From positions 62,001 through 126,000 of the forward strand of contig DVFL01000012.1 of NCBI GenBank assembly GCA_018713255.1: a DNA stretch of 64,000 nucleotides, in the 5' to 3' direction. Of the stretch, positions 16,679 to 24,780 are shown one piece after another (within the stretch, counting starts at the first letter, position 1; the number at the start of each line of letters is the position of its first letter). The translations under genes and the position numbers were made by a program. The notes under the pieces were generated by a model. It made no database searches, had not been told where the DNA came from, and saw nothing but the letters and a program-made list of their open reading frames with translations. The stretch is from Candidatus Cottocaccamicrobium excrementipullorum (GTDB lineage: Bacteria; Bacillota; Clostridia; Lachnospirales; Lachnospiraceae).

Positions 16679-18685
16679 ATGAAAAAAATATCGTTGACGG
16701 AGCTGAAGGCTCCTGTGGTGTTCCGCGGATGGGAAGAACTTGATTTTACTGGAGTGCAGGCTGAACTTAAGGAAGGAAAGTGGCATCTTCTGGCATCGGC
16801 CCAGAACAAAGACGGGGAGGAGCTGGTGGTGGAATCCTTCAGTGAGGATCTCATTTTCTGGAATATTCTTCAAAGGACAGACCGGAAGTGGCAGGATGTT
16901 CAGCTGGAGGGAAACAAGAATTTGAATCAGGTTCTGGAACAGAAAGGACCGATGGATTCCTGGCTGGGAACTCGTCCCAAGGAGCTTGAGGGTCCCATAA
17001 GGGGAGAGGGCTCTGTGGTGTACTGCCAGGAAGGAGGCCTGTATTTTCTGTTTTACTGTGCTCAGGCCGGTGATAGAGAGAAAAGAGGAAATATCGGGCT
17101 TGCAGTAAGCCGGGATATGGAGCATTGGCAGACCTTCTGCCGGGATCAGGCCACTTATCCAGAGAATGGAGTGGTTTATGAAGGGGATTATTACCGGGCG
17201 ATACCCTTCTCTCAGTATATTTTCCCGGAAAATCTTCCTCAGGGACAGGAGAACAGAATTTTTGATCTTCGGGATTTTGGCGGAGTGGGAGACGGGGCCA
17301 CTCTCTGTACCCAGGCATTTCAGGCGGCTGCTTGGGCCATTGAGGCTAACGGAGGAGGAATCCTCCTTGTAACCGGAGGCTTTTACTGTACGGGAACCGT
17401 AAACATTCCCAGCGGCTGTACATTGTGGATTGACAGGGATTCCGCAATCTGTGCTTCAAAGAATCTGGATCTTTATCGGGATGCGTTGATTTCCTGTGTG
17501 GGCAGCAAGGATGTGGCCATTAAGGGAGGAGGACGGATCATTGGAAATGGCGAGTATTTTGTGTACCTGCCCTTAAAACCGCCGCTGACCTCGCCTCTGG
17601 AAGAAACCTTCCTGCCTCCAAGGCTTTACGACCCCATGGGATATCCGGTCAATACTATCCGTTATGCCTATCGTTCCCGGATTCGTTATGCCGAGGATCG
17701 ATACCAGGAAGGCCTTCCGCCTATTTCCCGCCCCATGTATACCGTATGGATTCGAGGGTGTGAGCGGGTGGAGATTTCCAATATAATCATTGAGGATGCC
17801 CTGGACTGGACCCTGGTGCTGGACTGCAGCAGTCAGGTAAAGGTGGAGAATGTGGTGATCAACGGAAACCGCCATGTGGCGAATACCGATGGAATTGATA
17901 TTATGGGCTGCAGCCAGGTGGAAATCAAGCATTGCTTCGTTTCCTGTGCTGATGATGGAATCTGCGTCAAGTCTCCAAGAAAACAGGGGCATGACGGAAT
18001 TAATGTTGCGGATCAGGATATTGCCATGAGGGAGACGAAAGACGTCCACATTTCCGACTGTACAGTAATTTCGGTGATGAACTGCTTCAAAATTGGAACA
18101 GAAACGTATTTTGACATTGAGGGGATTACGGTGGAGAACTGCCGGTTTATGATGCCGGATATCTTCCCGGGAGCGGTATCGGGAATCTCCATTGAGTCGG
18201 CGGATGGAAGCCATATCCGCAGGGTGAAGGTAAGGAATATTCAGATGAACCGGGTGCTGTGTCCGGTGTTTATCTGCCTGAATATGAGAAATAAATTCGG
18301 ATTTGAAGGGCCGGAGGACGAGGCTGGCCGCCGTTTTGGCGGATCCATAGAGGAAATTGAGATTTCCCATATCCGGGCGCTGAATGCAGAGGTTCCCAGC
18401 ATTATTACCGGCTTTATGGCAGAGGAAGAACAGGTGGAGCGGAGAATCGAAAAACTGTCCATTCGGGACGTTAAAGTAGTTTACCGAGATAACCGGGAGG
18501 TTCTTACTCCCCAGGCTCCGGTTTATGAAAACCTCAGAGATTATCCGGAAAACAACGCCTTCGGTGATGTGCCGGCTTACGGTTTTTACATCCGTCACGC
18601 CAACCAGGTGGTTCTGGAAAATGTAGAGGTTATTCCCAGAACCATGAACACAAGGCCCTGCATCCTTCGGGAATTTACGGACTAA
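16679..18685 (+). CDS. GH28-family beta-helix glycosidase with N-terminal propeller-like module
   Basis: Right-handed beta-helix of the polygalacturonase (GH28) family. The helix starts near residue 185 (RIFDLRDFGGVGDGAT). Active-site region: NTDGID near 402 and ADDG near 425; the usual GHG appears as GHD and the RIK element as FKIG, so specificity may not be classic polygalacturonate. Residues about 1-180 form a separate module whose GNIGLAVSRDMEHWQ stretch recalls one blade of GH43/GH32 five-blade propellers. No signal peptide: cytoplasmic. I chose the ATG at 16679, with GGAGG 8 nt upstream, over the in-frame ATG at 16652, which has no good ribosome site. It follows a terminator, so it is expressed by read-through or an unseen promoter. 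Confidence 0.88.
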   Translation: MKKISLTELKAPVVFRGWEELDFTGVQAELKEGKWHLLASAQNKDGEELVVESFSEDLIFWNILQRTDRKWQDVQLEGNKNLNQVLEQKGPMDSWLGTRPKELEGPIRGEGSVVYCQEGGLYFLFYCAQAGDREKRGNIGLAVSRDMEHWQTFCRDQATYPENGVVYEGDYYRAIPFSQYIFPENLPQGQENRIFDLRDFGGVGDGATLCTQAFQAAAWAIEANGGGILLVTGGFYCTGTVNIPSGCTLWIDRDSAICASKNLDLYRDALISCVGSKDVAIKGGGRIIGNGEYFVYLPLKPPLTSPLEETFLPPRLYDPMGYPVNTIRYAYRSRIRYAEDRYQEGLPPISRPMYTVWIRGCERVEISNIIIEDALDWTLVLDCSSQVKVENVVINGNRHVANTDGIDIMGCSQVEIKHCFVSCADDGICVKSPRKQGHDGINVADQDIAMRETKDVHISDCTVISVMNCFKIGTETYFDIEGITVENCRFMMPDIFPGAVSGISIESADGSHIRRVKVRNIQMNRVLCPVFICLNMRNKFGFEGPEDEAGRRFGGSIEEIEISHIRALNAEVPSIITGFMAEEEQVERRIEKLSIRDVKVVYRDNREVLTPQAPVYENLRDYPENNAFGDVPAYGFYIRHANQVVLENVEVIPRTMNTRPCILREFTD

Positions 18686-18694
18686 GGAAAAAAT

Positions 18695-18740
18695 AAAGGT
18701 GCTGTGAAGAAATGAGAAATCATCTCTTCACAGCACCTTT
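18695..18740. terminator. Bidirectional terminator between convergent genes
   Basis: Perfect 16-bp inverted repeat (18695-18710 with 18725-18740), A-rich on the left and T-rich on the right, with extra pairing inside the loop. It serves both the GH28 gene (+) and the CNNM/CorC gene (-). Confidence 0.88.
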
Positions 18741-18756
18741 AAATCAGCCTTTATGA

Positions 18757-20130
18757 TTATTCTTCTTTTTTGCCGTCCTTTTTCTCGTTCTGTTCATCCT
18801 CAGGTTTTTCTGGAGGAAGCTTTTTGATCAGTGCGGCTTCAATCCTTCGGTCTTCAATCTTTTCAACATGAATTTCCAGACCGTTGACTGTGACGTCGAA
18901 CTGGGTTCCGTCGGCAGGAATCGTGTGGAGACAGCTGAAAATCATGCCGCCTACTGTGTCGTAATCTGTATCTTCCGGAAGATCCATATCCAGAGCCTCT
19001 GCCAGGTCGTCTATGTAAACGCTGCCTGACACTCTCCAAAGGTTGTCTTCCAGCTGTACCATTTCCGGAGGTTCAGCAGGATCAAATTCATCGTAAATGT
19101 TGCCCACAATTTCTTCCAGCAGGTCTTCGATGGTAATAATGCCGGCGGTCTGGCCGTACTCATCAATGACGATCGCAAAATGAATTTTCTTTTTCTGCAT
19201 GTCAGCGAACAGATCGTCTGCATGAATGGTATCCGGAACGAAATAAGGCGCCCGGAGAAGCTGCTTAATTGGAGTGGGGTTGCTGGGATTAGAATTGCGA
19301 TCCAGCAGGAAATCTCTTGCGTTTAACACGCCCACCACATCATTGATGTCTTCATCATAAACGGGATAACGAGAAAGGCCGGTTTCCCGAATGATCTGAT
19401 AAATCTCTGCATCGGTAACATCCAGATAAAATCCAACCATATCCGCTTCCCTGGTCATAGCTTCCTTGACAGAAATATCGTCAAAGCGGAACACGTTTTC
19501 GATCCATTCCTGCTCACCGGTATCAATGGTACCTTTCTGCTCGCCCAGATCAATCATCATTCGGATTTCTTCTTCGGTTACCGTATCCTCTTCAGCTTCA
19601 GTTTTCAGGTGCAAAAGCCTTAACACGGTGTTGGTGGAGAAGGATAAGAACCAGATTACCGGTCTCATCACAACAGAGAGGGAAGAAACCACACCGCTGC
19701 TGAATTTTGCCAGTTCCAGGGATTTCTGCATGGCGATTCGCTTAGGAACCAGCTCACCGAAAATTAAGGTGAAATAAGAAAGAATAATGGTAACAATAAT
19801 AACGGAAATGGTGTTCAGCAGTCTTAAGGGGATTGCCGTAACGCCAAGATCGTCATGGATCCAGGTTACCAGGTATTCTGCAAAGGTGTCTGCAGCAAAC
19901 GCACTGCCCAGAAAGCCCGCCAGAGTAATGCCTACCTGGATAGTAGAGAGGAAGGCAGAAGGATTTTCCACCAGTTTTACCAGTTTCCCGGCTTTTTTAT
20001 CCCCGTCTTCTTCCATTTTCCGAAGCTTTGAGCTGTTTAAGGAAACCACAGCGATTTCGGTGGCGGCAAAAAAAGCATTTACCGCAATTAACAGGATCTG
20101 AATCAATAGTTGTTGTGGAATGGAACTCAA
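18757..20130 (-). CDS. CNNM/CBS/CorC-domain transporter (hemolysin C family, MpfA-like)
   Basis: Membrane protein of the HlyC/CorC/CNNM family, whose bacterial members include Mg2+ exporters (MpfA, CorC). DUF21/CNNM membrane domain at residues 1-190 (four predicted helices), two CBS domains at about 205-335 (AMTREADMVGF, FAIVIDEYGQTAGIITIEDLLEEIVGNI) and a CorC_HlyC domain at about 350-435. The C-terminus is highly charged (KPEDEQNEKKDGKKEE). The start is a TTG at 20130 (reads MSSIPQQ) with AAAAGGAGAG 10 nt upstream; a TTG 6 nt earlier runs into a stop at once. Expressed from the consensus promoter at 20426-20454 through a leader of about 290 nt with a small ORF and a terminator-like hairpin. 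Confidence 0.92.
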   Translation of the reverse strand: MSSIPQQLLIQILLIAVNAFFAATEIAVVSLNSSKLRKMEEDGDKKAGKLVKLVENPSAFLSTIQVGITLAGFLGSAFAADTFAEYLVTWIHDDLGVTAIPLRLLNTISVIIVTIILSYFTLIFGELVPKRIAMQKSLELAKFSSGVVSSLSVVMRPVIWFLSFSTNTVLRLLHLKTEAEEDTVTEEEIRMMIDLGEQKGTIDTGEQEWIENVFRFDDISVKEAMTREADMVGFYLDVTDAEIYQIIRETGLSRYPVYDEDINDVVGVLNARDFLLDRNSNPSNPTPIKQLLRAPYFVPDTIHADDLFADMQKKKIHFAIVIDEYGQTAGIITIEDLLEEIVGNIYDEFDPAEPPEMVQLEDNLWRVSGSVYIDDLAEALDMDLPEDTDYDTVGGMIFSCLHTIPADGTQFDVTVNGLEIHVEKIEDRRIEAALIKKLPPEKPEDEQNEKKDGKKEE

Positions 20131-20232
20131 AACAAAATCTCTCCTTTTCTTTTAACTTAGCATCTTTACAATTTAGGAATCCATTATTCATGGATCAGCA
20201 AAAATCAGCAGAAATATTTCATAAAATGTCAT

Positions 20233-20280
20233 GAAAAAAGCACAAAAAGACACAGCCTGCCTTTTTTAGAAAAAGGGCAG
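20233..20280 (-). terminator. Terminator-like hairpin in the CNNM/CorC leader
   Basis: On the minus strand CTGCC-C-TTTTT pairs with AAAAAA-GGCAG (20280-20257, one mismatch), then GCTGTGTC leads into runs of five and six T (20246-20233). It lies just after the stop codon of the small leader ORF, so it could act as a translation-controlled attenuator. Confidence 0.5.
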
Positions 20281-20289
20281 ACCATGCCT

Positions 20290-20373
20290 TTATATTCTTA
20301 ATATCATGAAGATTTTATGATTTCTAATAATCTGCGTCGTGTTCCCGTCAGGGTCCGCGTCTGCGTCGTTCAT
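20290..20373 (-). CDS. Candidate 27-aa acidic leader peptide upstream of the CNNM/CorC gene
   Basis: Minus-strand ORF from ATG 20373 to TAA 20290. It begins MNDADADPDGNTT and ends in a basic, hydrophobic tail (HKIFMILRI). AAAGGAAAGG lies 11 nt before the ATG, and the ORF starts about 46 nt inside the predicted transcript. Alternating Asp and a Pro near the N-terminus followed by a basic tail is the pattern of enterobacterial MgtL, whose translation destabilises ribosomes at low Mg2+. The downstream gene is of a Mg2+-transporter family. A terminator-like hairpin follows the stop codon. Function is inference; the ORF, ribosome site and promoter are seen. Confidence 0.55.
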   Translation of the reverse strand: MNDADADPDGNTTQIIRNHKIFMILRI

Positions 20374-20425
20374 TGAAGTGAAAACCTTTCCTTTCTTTCG
20401 GTTTATAAAAACATATTTGACTACA

Positions 20426-20454
20426 ATTATACGATGGGTCTGATGGGATGTCAA
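20426..20454 (-). promoter_or_regulatory. Consensus promoter for the CNNM/CorC leader
   Basis: Minus strand TTGACA (20454-20449), 17-nt spacer, TATAAT (20431-20426). A start near 20419 gives a leader of about 290 nt. Confidence 0.85.
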
Positions 20455-20469
20455 GGGAAAATTACCGCA

Positions 20470-20498
20470 TTGACAAACGCCGGGTTTTGCCGTACAAT
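20470..20498 (+). promoter_or_regulatory. Promoter of the T-box/proS transcript
   Basis: TTGACA (20470-20475), 17-nt spacer, TACAAT (20493-20498). Back-to-back with the minus-strand promoter, the two -35 boxes being only 15 nt apart. Confidence 0.85.
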
Positions 20499-20511
20499 CA
20501 ACCTACAGAAA

Positions 20512-20767
20512 AGAGCGATGAAAAGGAATAGTAGAGTTGGATACCATTCAGAGAGAAGGCTATTTGGTGGAAGGCCTTTTGGTCCCTGCAGTTCGAACCG
20601 GCCTTGGAGCTCTGCGTGATGAGCGCAGCGTATTTCCGGCGTTAACGGAGAAAATGAAGCGCAGTCCTCAAAGGCGATGGTGCAGTCTGAGGCTGAAGAC
20701 AGGGTGGTACCGCCGAATTTTAAGCTGTTCGGTCCCTTGATTAAGATCAGGGGACGGCAGCTTTTTT
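20512..20767 (+). promoter_or_regulatory. T-box riboswitch controlling proS
   Basis: tRNA-sensing leader. Stem I is closed by AGAGC/GCTCT (20512-20516 with 20609-20613) and contains AGTA near 20530, AGAGAG near 20550 and a GGTGGAAGGCC apical region. The hallmark T-box AGGGTGGTACCGCC is at 20701-20714; its TGGT pairs with a tRNA 3' end of ACCA, as expected for an A discriminator base. The terminator (20722-20767) is a long AAGCTG.../...GCAGCTTTTTT stem that competes with the antiterminator. Proline codons CCG and CCT lie in the 3' strand of the specifier region (20598-20604), matching the downstream gene. The exact specifier triplet is not certain by eye. Confidence 0.93.
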
Positions 20768-20825
20768 ATTTTGCCAGGGCTGTCCTCTGAAGCATATGGT
20801 AATCAATAGAAAAGGAGAGTATGTC

Positions 20826-22259
20826 ATGGCGAAAGAAAAGAAACTGGTGGAAGCGATTACTTCCATGGAAGAGGATTTTGCCCAGTGGTACACCGATGTG
20901 GTGAAGAAGGCGGAGCTTTGCGATTACGCCAGCGTTAAGGGCTGTATGGTGATCAAGCCTGCAGGCTATGCACTTTGGGAGAATATCCAGCATGAGCTGG
21001 ACAGCAGATTTAAGGCGGCAGGAGTGCAGAATGTGTATATGCCCGTATTCATTCCAGAAAGCCTGCTGCAGAAGGAAAAGGATCATGTAGAGGGCTTTGC
21101 TCCGGAGGTAGCCTGGGTAACTTACGGCGGTCTGGAGCCTCTTCAGGAAAGATTATGCGTGAGACCTACCTCAGAAACGCTGTTCTGCGATTTTTATGCG
21201 AAGGATATTCATTCTTACCGGGATCTGCCAAGAGTTTACAATCAGTGGTGTTCCGTTGTCCGCTGGGAAAAGACCACCAGACCTTTCCTTCGTTCCAGAG
21301 AGTTCTTATGGCAGGAAGGCCATACGGCTCATGCAACGGCAGAGGAAGCAGAGGAGCGGACCACACAGATGTTAAATCTGTACGCGGATTTCTGTGAAGA
21401 GGTGCTGGCTATTCCCGTAATCCGGGGACAGAAGACGGACAAGGAAAAGTTTGCCGGAGCAGAGGCCACTTATACCATTGAGGCCCTGATGCATGACGGA
21501 AAGGCTCTTCAGTCCGGTACCAGCCATAATTTCGGAGACGGATTTGCCAAGGCCTTCCAGATTCAGTATGCAGATAAGGACAATACGTTAAAATACGTTC
21601 ATCAGACTTCCTGGGGAATGTCTACCCGAATTATCGGCGCGATTATTATGGTACACGGCGATGACAACGGTCTGGTGCTGCCTCCCAGAATTGCTCCGGT
21701 CCAGGTAATGATTGTACCGGTTCAGCAGCAGAAGGAGGGTGTGCTTGACAAGGCTTATGAGCTGAGAGATCGTCTTTCCGGCTTCAAAGTAAAGGTGGAT
21801 GACAGCGACAAGAGTCCGGGCTGGAAGTTCAGCGACTGTGAGATGAGAGGCATTCCGCTGCGGATTGAGATCGGACCTAAGGATATGGCTAATCATCAGG
21901 CAGTGTTTGTGCGCCGGGATACCCATGAAAAGACGGTGGTTTCTCTGGATAATCTGGAAGAAGAAGTTGGCGCAATGCTGGATAAGATCCAGGCGGATAT
22001 GCTGGAGCGGGCCAGAAACCATCGGGACAGCCATACTTACTCTGCAGTAACTTGGGATGAATTTGTAGATACCATCAACAATAAGCCTGGCTTTGTCAAA
22101 GCCATGTGGTGCGGTGATCAGGCCTGCGAAGATAAGATTAAAGAAGTGACGGGAGCCACTTCCCGGTGCATGCCGTTTAAGCAGGAGCATTTGGCAGATA
22201 CCTGTATCTGCTGCGGCAAGCCGGCTAAGAAGATGGTTTACTGGGGACGGGCTTATTAA
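20826..22259 (+). CDS. proS: Prolyl-tRNA synthetase (short, archaeal/eukaryal type)
   Basis: Class II synthetase that charges tRNA-Pro. Motif 2 lies in [23 protein letters not shown] near residue 140, with RPTSET preceding it. An anticodon-binding domain follows ([11 protein letters not shown] region) and then a C-terminal Cys-containing module (CGDQACEDK ... [10 protein letters not shown]) ending in WGRAY, as in archaeal-type ProRS. There is no INS editing insertion, so the 477 residues correspond to the short type and not the roughly 570-residue bacterial type. I chose ATG 20826 ([11 protein letters not shown]), preceded by AAAGGAGAG; an in-frame ATG at 20796 lacks a ribosome site. Controlled by the T-box; cca follows within 30 nt. 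Confidence 0.95.
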   Translation: MAKEKKLVEAITSMEEDFAQWYTDVVKKAELCDYASVKGCMVIKPAGYALWENIQHELDSRFKAAGVQNVYMPVFIPESLLQKEKDHVEGFAPEVAWVTYGGLEPLQERLCVRPTSETLFCDFYAKDIHSYRDLPRVYNQWCSVVRWEKTTRPFLRSREFLWQEGHTAHATAEEAEERTTQMLNLYADFCEEVLAIPVIRGQKTDKEKFAGAEATYTIEALMHDGKALQSGTSHNFGDGFAKAFQIQYADKDNTLKYVHQTSWGMSTRIIGAIIMVHGDDNGLVLPPRIAPVQVMIVPVQQQKEGVLDKAYELRDRLSGFKVKVDDSDKSPGWKFSDCEMRGIPLRIEIGPKDMANHQAVFVRRDTHEKTVVSLDNLEEEVGAMLDKIQADMLERARNHRDSHTYSAVTWDEFVDTINNKPGFVKAMWCGDQACEDKIKEVTGATSRCMPFKQEHLADTCICCGKPAKKMVYWGRAY

Positions 22260-22288
22260 TCCGGTGAAGGAGAATGAAGGAGGCGCCA

Positions 22289-23479
22289 GTGAGAATAGAG
22301 ATTCCTCAAGGGGCAGAAGAGATTGTGAACCGGCTGAACAAGGAAGGATATGAAGCCTTTGTGGTGGGAGGCTGCGTTCGGGACAGCTTGATGGGACGGA
22401 CACCGGAGGATTGGGACATTACCACCTCCGCTCTTCCAGCCCAGGTGAAGGCGTTGTTTGGGCGGACCATTGACACCGGTATTCAGCATGGAACGGTAAC
22501 GGTGATGAAAAACAGGGTAGGCTACGAAGTGACCACCTACCGGATAGACGGCGAGTATCAGGATGGACGTCATCCAAAGTCGGTTTCCTTTACCTCCAGT
22601 TTGAGGGAGGATCTGCGCCGGCGGGATTTTACCATCAACGCCATGGCCTACAGCCCACAAACTGGTCTTGTGGATCTGTTTGACGGCCTTGGGGATCTGA
22701 AAGCCGGGATAATCCGCTGTGTAGGAAATCCTGTGGATCGTTTTTCGGAGGATGCGCTGCGGATTCTGCGGGCCATCCGTTTCTCTGCCCAGCTGGGATT
22801 TGCCATTGAAGAGGAGACGGAAAAGGCCATTGCTCTCATCGGGCCAAATCTGAAAAAAGTCAGCCGGGAGCGGGTACAGGCGGAGCTGACAAAGCTTTTG
22901 CTGTCCCCCAATCCGGAGAAAATCAGCAAGATTTATGAGGATGGAATCAGTTCCTTTATTTCTGCCCGGATTCATGAACTGGCAGGAAGGAAACTGGCGT
23001 TGACCGGGGAGCTTCCGCCAAAGAAGCATGTCCGCTGGGCAGTGTTTCTTAAGGACGGCGGGAAAGAGAAGGCTGGAGCAAGCTTAAAGGAACTTAAGAT
23101 GGACAACGATACCATTCAGAAAGTCAAAACATTGGTTTCCTGGATAGACCGGCCTCCTAGCCCGGAGGAAAAAGCCATGCGGAAGGCGATGAGCCAGATG
23201 GAGCCTTCTTTGTTTAAGGATCTTCTTGCCATCTGGCAGGTGCTTAATCTTCCGGAAATCCATGAGCGGAAAAGAATAGCGGATCTGATCTGGAACCGAG
23301 GCGACTGCCTGTATCTTAAGGATCTGGCAGTGGGGGGAAATGATCTGATCCAGGCGGGAATCCGCCCTGGAAAGGAGCTTGGCAGCTTGTTAAAGAGTCT
23401 TCTTTCCCAGGTGCTGGACAGCCCGGAATTAAATCAGAAAGAAATTCTCCTGTCCTTGGTGGACAAAGAGAAAAATTAA
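22289..23479 (+). CDS. cca: CCA tRNA nucleotidyltransferase
   Basis: Class II nucleotidyltransferase that adds or repairs the 3' CCA of tRNAs. N-terminal head with VVGGCVRDSLMGRTPEDWDITTSA (GG motif and the metal-binding DWD), then RRDFTINAMAY and the ERVQAEL neck region. The C-terminal part is helical and has no obvious HD phosphohydrolase motif. I prefer the GTG at 22289 because GAAGGAGG lies 5 nt before it; the in-frame ATG at 22274 has its AAGGAG only one nucleotide away, too close to work well (it would add MKEAP). The gene follows proS in the same T-box-controlled transcript, a sensible tRNA-maturation pairing. About 396 aa, normal. Confidence 0.93.
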   Translation: MRIEIPQGAEEIVNRLNKEGYEAFVVGGCVRDSLMGRTPEDWDITTSALPAQVKALFGRTIDTGIQHGTVTVMKNRVGYEVTTYRIDGEYQDGRHPKSVSFTSSLREDLRRRDFTINAMAYSPQTGLVDLFDGLGDLKAGIIRCVGNPVDRFSEDALRILRAIRFSAQLGFAIEEETEKAIALIGPNLKKVSRERVQAELTKLLLSPNPEKISKIYEDGISSFISARIHELAGRKLALTGELPPKKHVRWAVFLKDGGKEKAGASLKELKMDNDTIQKVKTLVSWIDRPPSPEEKAMRKAMSQMEPSLFKDLLAIWQVLNLPEIHERKRIADLIWNRGDCLYLKDLAVGGNDLIQAGIRPGKELGSLLKSLLSQVLDSPELNQKEILLSLVDKEKN

Positions 23480-23498
23480 GACAATCAGCAGCAAAAAT

Positions 23499-23522
23499 CA
23501 GGGCCGGAGATTTCCGGCCCTG
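23499..23522 (+). terminator. Intrinsic terminator after cca
   Basis: Perfect 10-bp stem CAGGGCCGGA/TCCGGCCCTG with loop GATT, followed by TTCCTTTG. Strong stem, imperfect T-run. Confidence 0.75.
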
Positions 23523-23612
23523 TTCCTTTGTCATAAAACCACCCCCCTTTTCATAGTCTGGAAGTAGCCAAGTAAATCCGGACTCACTTGAGAAAAGCAG
23601 GGGGGATGAGCC

Positions 23613-24614
23613 ATGACCATGAGCGACCGATATGAAGAGGTGCTTAAGCACTATCCGCTTCAGGTGAAAACCATAAGAAAAGGACGGGGATCCTGGATCT
23701 GTGATACGGATCAGGGACTGAAATGCCTGCGGGAATATCGAGGGACCCGCAAACGGCTGGAATTTGAGGATCATGTGCTGAGCGGCCTTAAAGACCTTCA
23801 GGGTCTGGCTGCCGACCAGTATGTGCGCAACGAAGAGGGAAGCCTTCTCACTGCGGCAGAAGACGGGGTGCGGTTTATCCTGAAGGATTGGTTTGGAGAC
23901 AGAGAGTGCAGCATGCGGGATGGGAGAGAAATCTGCCGGGCAGCCTCCTGCATTGCCGCCCTTCATCAGCACTTGAGAACGGTGATTTTTCAGGAGGAGT
24001 GGGCCATGGGCTCTACCTTGTCCCGGGGGGCCGGAACAGATCTTATCCGTCATACTCGTGAGTTAAAGCGGGCGCGGGCTTATATTCGGGGGAAACGGAA
24101 GAAAACTGATTTTGAATTGGCGGTAATGGACAGCTTTTCCGGTTTTTTTGCTCAGGCTCAGGAGGCCGCCGCAGGGATTTCCGGACTGTGGGAGCCGGGA
24201 AAAGAGCCTTATTTTTTGTGCCACGGGGATTTGGATCAGCACCATGTGCTGATGGGAGAGGGGTACGTGGCGGTGGTGGAGTATAACCGGCTTCATTTAG
24301 GCCTTCAGATGGAGGATCTGTACCGGTTTATGCGCAAAGCTATGGAAAAGCATGGATGGAACCAGAAAACAGGCATGGAAATGCTGGAGGCCTACGAAAG
24401 GATTCTTCCTTTAGATAAAGCAGAGAGAAGGTGCCTTTATTATCTTTTTCTCTATCCGGAGAAATACTGGAAACAGATTAATTACTATTTTAATGCCAAT
24501 AAGGCCTGGATTCCTGCCAGAAATCTGGATAAGATCCGAACGATCCGCGAGCAGGAGCCGGCGAGACAGGCATTTTTAAAGGTGCTGAAAGGATGGCAGG
24601 AGAAAGGCGATTAA
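23613..24614 (+). CDS. CotS-family spore coat protein (kinase-like fold)
   Basis: Spore-coat CotS/YutH-type protein with an aminoglycoside phosphotransferase-like fold. The N-lobe is recognisable (YPLQVKTIRKGRGSWICDTDQGLKCLREY), and the catalytic-loop equivalent is CHGDLDQHHVLM near residue 208. The metal-binding DFD/DFG-like position reads VVEYNRLHLGLQ, so the Asp is replaced and the protein may be a pseudokinase. A DLYRFMRKAMEKHGW stretch after it is typical of the clostridial members. 333 aa is normal. A GGGGGG tract precedes the ATG. A CATAGTCT hexamer-like site upstream (near 23552) could be a mother-cell sigma -10, but no matching -35 is clear. Supports a spore-forming host. Confidence 0.88.
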   Translation: MTMSDRYEEVLKHYPLQVKTIRKGRGSWICDTDQGLKCLREYRGTRKRLEFEDHVLSGLKDLQGLAADQYVRNEEGSLLTAAEDGVRFILKDWFGDRECSMRDGREICRAASCIAALHQHLRTVIFQEEWAMGSTLSRGAGTDLIRHTRELKRARAYIRGKRKKTDFELAVMDSFSGFFAQAQEAAAGISGLWEPGKEPYFLCHGDLDQHHVLMGEGYVAVVEYNRLHLGLQMEDLYRFMRKAMEKHGWNQKTGMEMLEAYERILPLDKAERRCLYYLFLYPEKYWKQINYYFNANKAWIPARNLDKIRTIREQEPARQAFLKVLKGWQEKGD

Positions 24615-24651
24615 CTGGAAATTGTATACAGAAAACATGTTGGGATAACCT

Positions 24652-24680
24652 TTTCTTTTCCATTGCAGATATGATATAAT
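24652..24680 (+). promoter_or_regulatory. Promoter of the phosphosugar mutase gene
   Basis: TTTCTT (24652-24657), 17-nt spacer and a perfect TATAAT (24675-24680). The -35 is weak. Confidence 0.55.
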
Positions 24681-24780
24681 GTACACAAATGAGCCAATGC
24701 CCGGGGGCTGTTTTGCCGTTCTTGCCAATACCGGCAGGCAGGAGACCAGGCTGGCGAGAAAGCAGGAGGAGTATAATTTT

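Noticed and set aside
17573-18598. Long open frame on the minus strand inside the GH28 gene
   Set aside because: Antisense to a clear enzyme and no protein-like motifs or ribosome site; an artefact of codon bias.
14084-18685. 816-aa and GH28 genes as parts of a prophage or mobile element
   Set aside because: No integrase, transposase, terminal repeats or change of style; the genes are coordinated with an importer.
20591-20600. GTTCGAAC, resembling a tRNA T-loop
   Set aside because: It lies within stem I of the T-box leader, with no acceptor or anticodon stems around it; not a tRNA gene.
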